Below, piece by piece: positions 4,101 to 6,190 of a DNA stretch of 6,190 nt. Source of the DNA: Pseudomonadota bacterium. GTDB lineage: Bacteria; Pseudomonadota; Alphaproteobacteria; Sphingomonadales; Sphingomonadaceae. The notes below the pieces were generated by a model that saw nothing but the letters and a program-made list of their open reading frames with translations, was not told where the DNA came from and made no database searches. Each line of letters begins with the position of its first letter. Position 1 is the first letter of the stretch. The stretch spans positions 1 to 6,190 of the forward strand of contig JAFABD010000037.1 in assembly GCA_023426225.1 (NCBI GenBank), given 5' to 3'. The translations under genes were made by a program, and so were the position numbers.

Positions 4101-6190
4101 TCACCAATGCCGCGTCACGCCCAGCCGCACGTTCAGCGGGCGCAGCGGGGTCAGCTGCTCGCGCAGCCCCAGCGTGAACGGGTTGCCGAACGCGAACTGG
4201 TTCGCGCGCCGGTCGGTCAGGTTGTTGGCCGCAAGCGTCAGCGTCGTCGCGCCGATCCGCGCCTCGGCGGTCAGCCCCGCGACCCAGTAATCGCCCTGCG
4301 CGATGTCGAGGAAGTCGCCCGTCCCCAGCACCGATCGCCCGACATAATCGATCGAGATGCCGACACGCGGCGCCACGCGCCCGACCGCCCAGCCATAGGA
4401 CAGGCCGCCGTGCATCGACTGGGCCGGCGTCTCGGGCAGGCGGCCGTTGCTGCGCTTCGACAGCGTGGCGATCGGCCCCGTCACCTCGTTGTCGGTGAAC
4501 AGGAACGACGCCTCGATGCGCAGCCCGCGCATCGGCACCCAGTCGATATTGCCCTCCACCGCCTCGATCCGGGCATCGCCGATATTGTCGGTATAGGGCT
4601 GGCCGCGATCGGTGATGAGGTCGGCCTGGACGTTGTTCCACCGCGCGAACGAGACGCTTCCCGATGCGGCGAGCCCCGTCGGCCCGTTGCGCAGCTTGCG
4701 CAGCCCCGTTTCCCACACCTCGATCGAATCCGCCTTGAAGTCGGCGATCCGCCCCACCCCCTGCGCGACGGCCAGGCCGCCGGTGCGGTATCCGGTCTGG
4801 AACCGCGCAAACAGCGCCAGCGACCGGCCCAGCGCCCATGACGCCGCGATCGTCGGATCGAACCGCGTCGTCTCGCGGCCCTTGACGAAGTCGTCCGCCT
4901 TGGGCCGGCTCGACGGGGTGCCGTCGGTCCGCGCCGAGGTCAGCCGCCCGCCCGCCGTCACCGACAGCCGCGGCATCAGCGCAAAGGTCGTCTCGCCGAA
5001 CAGCGACGCCGCCTCGGTCACGTTGGTCACGCCCAGGATGTCGGCGCCCTTGTCGGGCACGCCGATACGCCGCGTCAGCGCGTCGCGGTCGCTCACCCAG
5101 GTAAAGCCCAGCACCCATGACCGCCCGTCGGCCAGCGATCGCGCCAGCCGCGTCTCCTGGCTGACCAGCAGCTTGTCGTGGCTGGCGCGGTAATAGGCGG
5201 GCTTGCCGGTATAGGGTGCAGGCGCGCGCGGCGACACGTCGAACTGCTCGTCCGAGGCATAGCCGACCACCCCCGTCGCGACGACCAGGCTCAGCCCGCT
5301 CGTCCATTCCTTGCTCGCCACCAGCCGGCCGATCAGCAACTCGTTGTCGAAAGGCTGCGCGATGCGCGACCGGCGCGAAAGCCGTCCGTCGGGGCGGTCC
5401 GAATACTGGCCGTCGCGCGTGTCGATCCACTGGCCGATCGCGCTCGCCTCGATCCGCCAGCCGTCGCCGGGGGCCAGCCGCATCGCGATCCGTCCGCCCG
5501 CGGTGTCGCTGCGGTTGATGTCGGTCAGCTTGCGCGCGCGGTCGTCGATGAAGCCGCCCTCGCGGATGCGGTATCCCACCATGCGCACGCCCAGCGTGTC
5601 GGTGACGAGCGGCACGTTGACCACGCCCGCCATGTCGAAACCGGGCGATGCGCCCAGCGTCGCCGTCGCCCCCGCGCTCGCCCAGCCCGTCAGCCGGTCG
5701 AGCACAACCGGGTTCGAGGTCAGCCGGATCACCCCGCCGATCGCGCCCGATCCGTACAGCGTGCCCTGCGGCCCCTCCAGCACCTCGACGCTGCGCATGT
5801 CGTACAGCCGCAGCCCGGGTTCGGGGCCGGAATAATTGACCTGGACGTCGTCCAGATAGACGCTGGTGGGCGACTGGGTGCTGCCGTTGAAGCTGCTGTC
5901 GGCCACCCCGCGGATGAACACCTTGTTGCGGCCCAGCCCCAGTTGCGTGCTCTGCAGGATCGGGACGCGCCGCGTCGCATCGCTCAACGTGCCGCCGGTC
6001 GCGGCATCGGGGTCGCCCCCAGCCTCGGCCTCGACCACGGTCAGGCTGCCGGGATAGCGCAGCAACGGGATGCGCTGCTTGCTCGCGGTGACGACGATCT
6101 CGTCGCGCGCGCGGACGATGTCGTCGGGCGGGCGCACCGGACGGGCCGCCGCCCGCGCCGCCGCGCGCCGCACGCGCACCACGCGAAACC
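4101..6190 (-). CDS. TonB-dependent outer-membrane receptor, N-terminus beyond the window
   Basis: The reading frame is open to the right edge, so the signal peptide lies outside; about 695 residues are visible. Counting from the GTG at 6182, a TonB box (DEIVVTA) is at 27-33 (bases 6104-6084). The plug domain covers about 38-158, with FIRGV at 89-93, YLDDV at 109-113 and EVLEGPQGTLYGSGAIGG at 133-150. The rest is a 22-strand-type beta-barrel rich in alternating aromatic strands, and the chain ends in ...LGVTRHW, with the aromatic C-terminal residue used for barrel assembly. Such receptors use TonB-ExbBD energy to import scarce ligands. The downstream pnuC and kinase genes make a pyridine nucleoside (or similar vitamin) the likely ligand, rather than a siderophore. 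The stretch before the TonB box is Arg/Ala-rich (RVRRAAARAAARP), unlike a signal peptide, so the visible GTG is probably not the start. An STN signalling domain upstream is possible. Confidence 0.93.
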   Translation of the reverse strand, partial: FRVVRVRRAAARAAARPVRPPDDIVRARDEIVVTASKQRIPLLRYPGSLTVVEAEAGGDPDAATGGTLSDATRRVPILQSTQLGLGRNKVFIRGVADSSFNGSTQSPTSVYLDDVQVNYSGPEPGLRLYDMRSVEVLEGPQGTLYGSGAIGGVIRLTSNPVVLDRLTGWASAGATATLGASPGFDMAGVVNVPLVTDTLGVRMVGYRIREGGFIDDRARKLTDINRSDTAGGRIAMRLAPGDGWRIEASAIGQWIDTRDGQYSDRPDGRLSRRSRIAQPFDNELLIGRLVASKEWTSGLSLVVATGVVGYASDEQFDVSPRAPAPYTGKPAYYRASHDKLLVSQETRLARSLADGRSWVLGFTWVSDRDALTRRIGVPDKGADILGVTNVTEAASLFGETTFALMPRLSVTAGGRLTSARTDGTPSSRPKADDFVKGRETTRFDPTIAASWALGRSLALFARFQTGYRTGGLAVAQGVGRIADFKADSIEVWETGLRKLRNGPTGLAASGSVSFARWNNVQADLITDRGQPYTDNIGDARIEAVEGNIDWVPMRGLRIEASFLFTDNEVTGPIATLSKRSNGRLPETPAQSMHGGLSYGWAVGRVAPRVGISIDYVGRSVLGTGDFLDIAQGDYWVAGLTAEARIGATTLTLAANNLTDRRANQFAFGNPFTLGLREQLTPLRPLNVRLGVTRHW

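Noticed and set aside
4030..5430. Minus-strand open frame (466 codons) inside the TonB receptor
   Set aside because: It is a shifted-frame shadow of the receptor barrel; the receptor frame shows the TonB box, plug and C-terminal signature while this one is Arg-rich with no motifs.

Overview
The window is very GC-rich, and nearly all of it is coding. The gene types (LepA, a TonB-dependent receptor with a 'DEIVVTA' TonB box, a CsgG-like exported protein, a PnuC/NadR-type salvage pair) suggest a Gram-negative alphaproteobacterium, most likely a sphingomonad. The taxonomic placement is an inference from composition and gene style, not a database result.

Layout. At the left edge (minus strand) is the first 27 codons of an exported protein. 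It starts inside the stop codon of lepA (ATGA overlap). lepA (78-1886, minus) encodes elongation factor 4. A 247-bp divergent intergenic region separates lepA from a plus-strand gene (2134-2883) for a secreted CsgG/HfaB-like protein. That gene converges on a minus-strand operon across a 65-bp gap holding two adjacent GC-rich hairpins, one behind each gene.

The operon fills the right half. In transcription order it has a TonB-dependent outer-membrane receptor (cut by the window edge at 6190), a PnuC-family inner-membrane transporter (start GTG at 4033) and a stand-alone NadR-type P-loop kinase (ending at 2949). Together these make a complete uptake-and-trap route: receptor across the outer membrane, facilitator across the inner membrane, then phosphorylation that keeps the substrate in the cell. 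Nicotinamide riboside is the most likely substrate, because the kinase carries the NadR ribosylnicotinamide kinase signature. PnuC homologues also carry other vitamins, so this stays an inference.

The most unusual non-coding signal is in the 67-nt gap between receptor and pnuC. One sequence arm can pair either with a nearby copy of its complement (8 bp) or with a second copy (10 bp) covering the pnuC ribosome-binding site. This could be an RNA switch tuning transporter against receptor. The remaining genes look ordinary. I see no mobile elements, CRISPR arrays, tRNA or rRNA genes.
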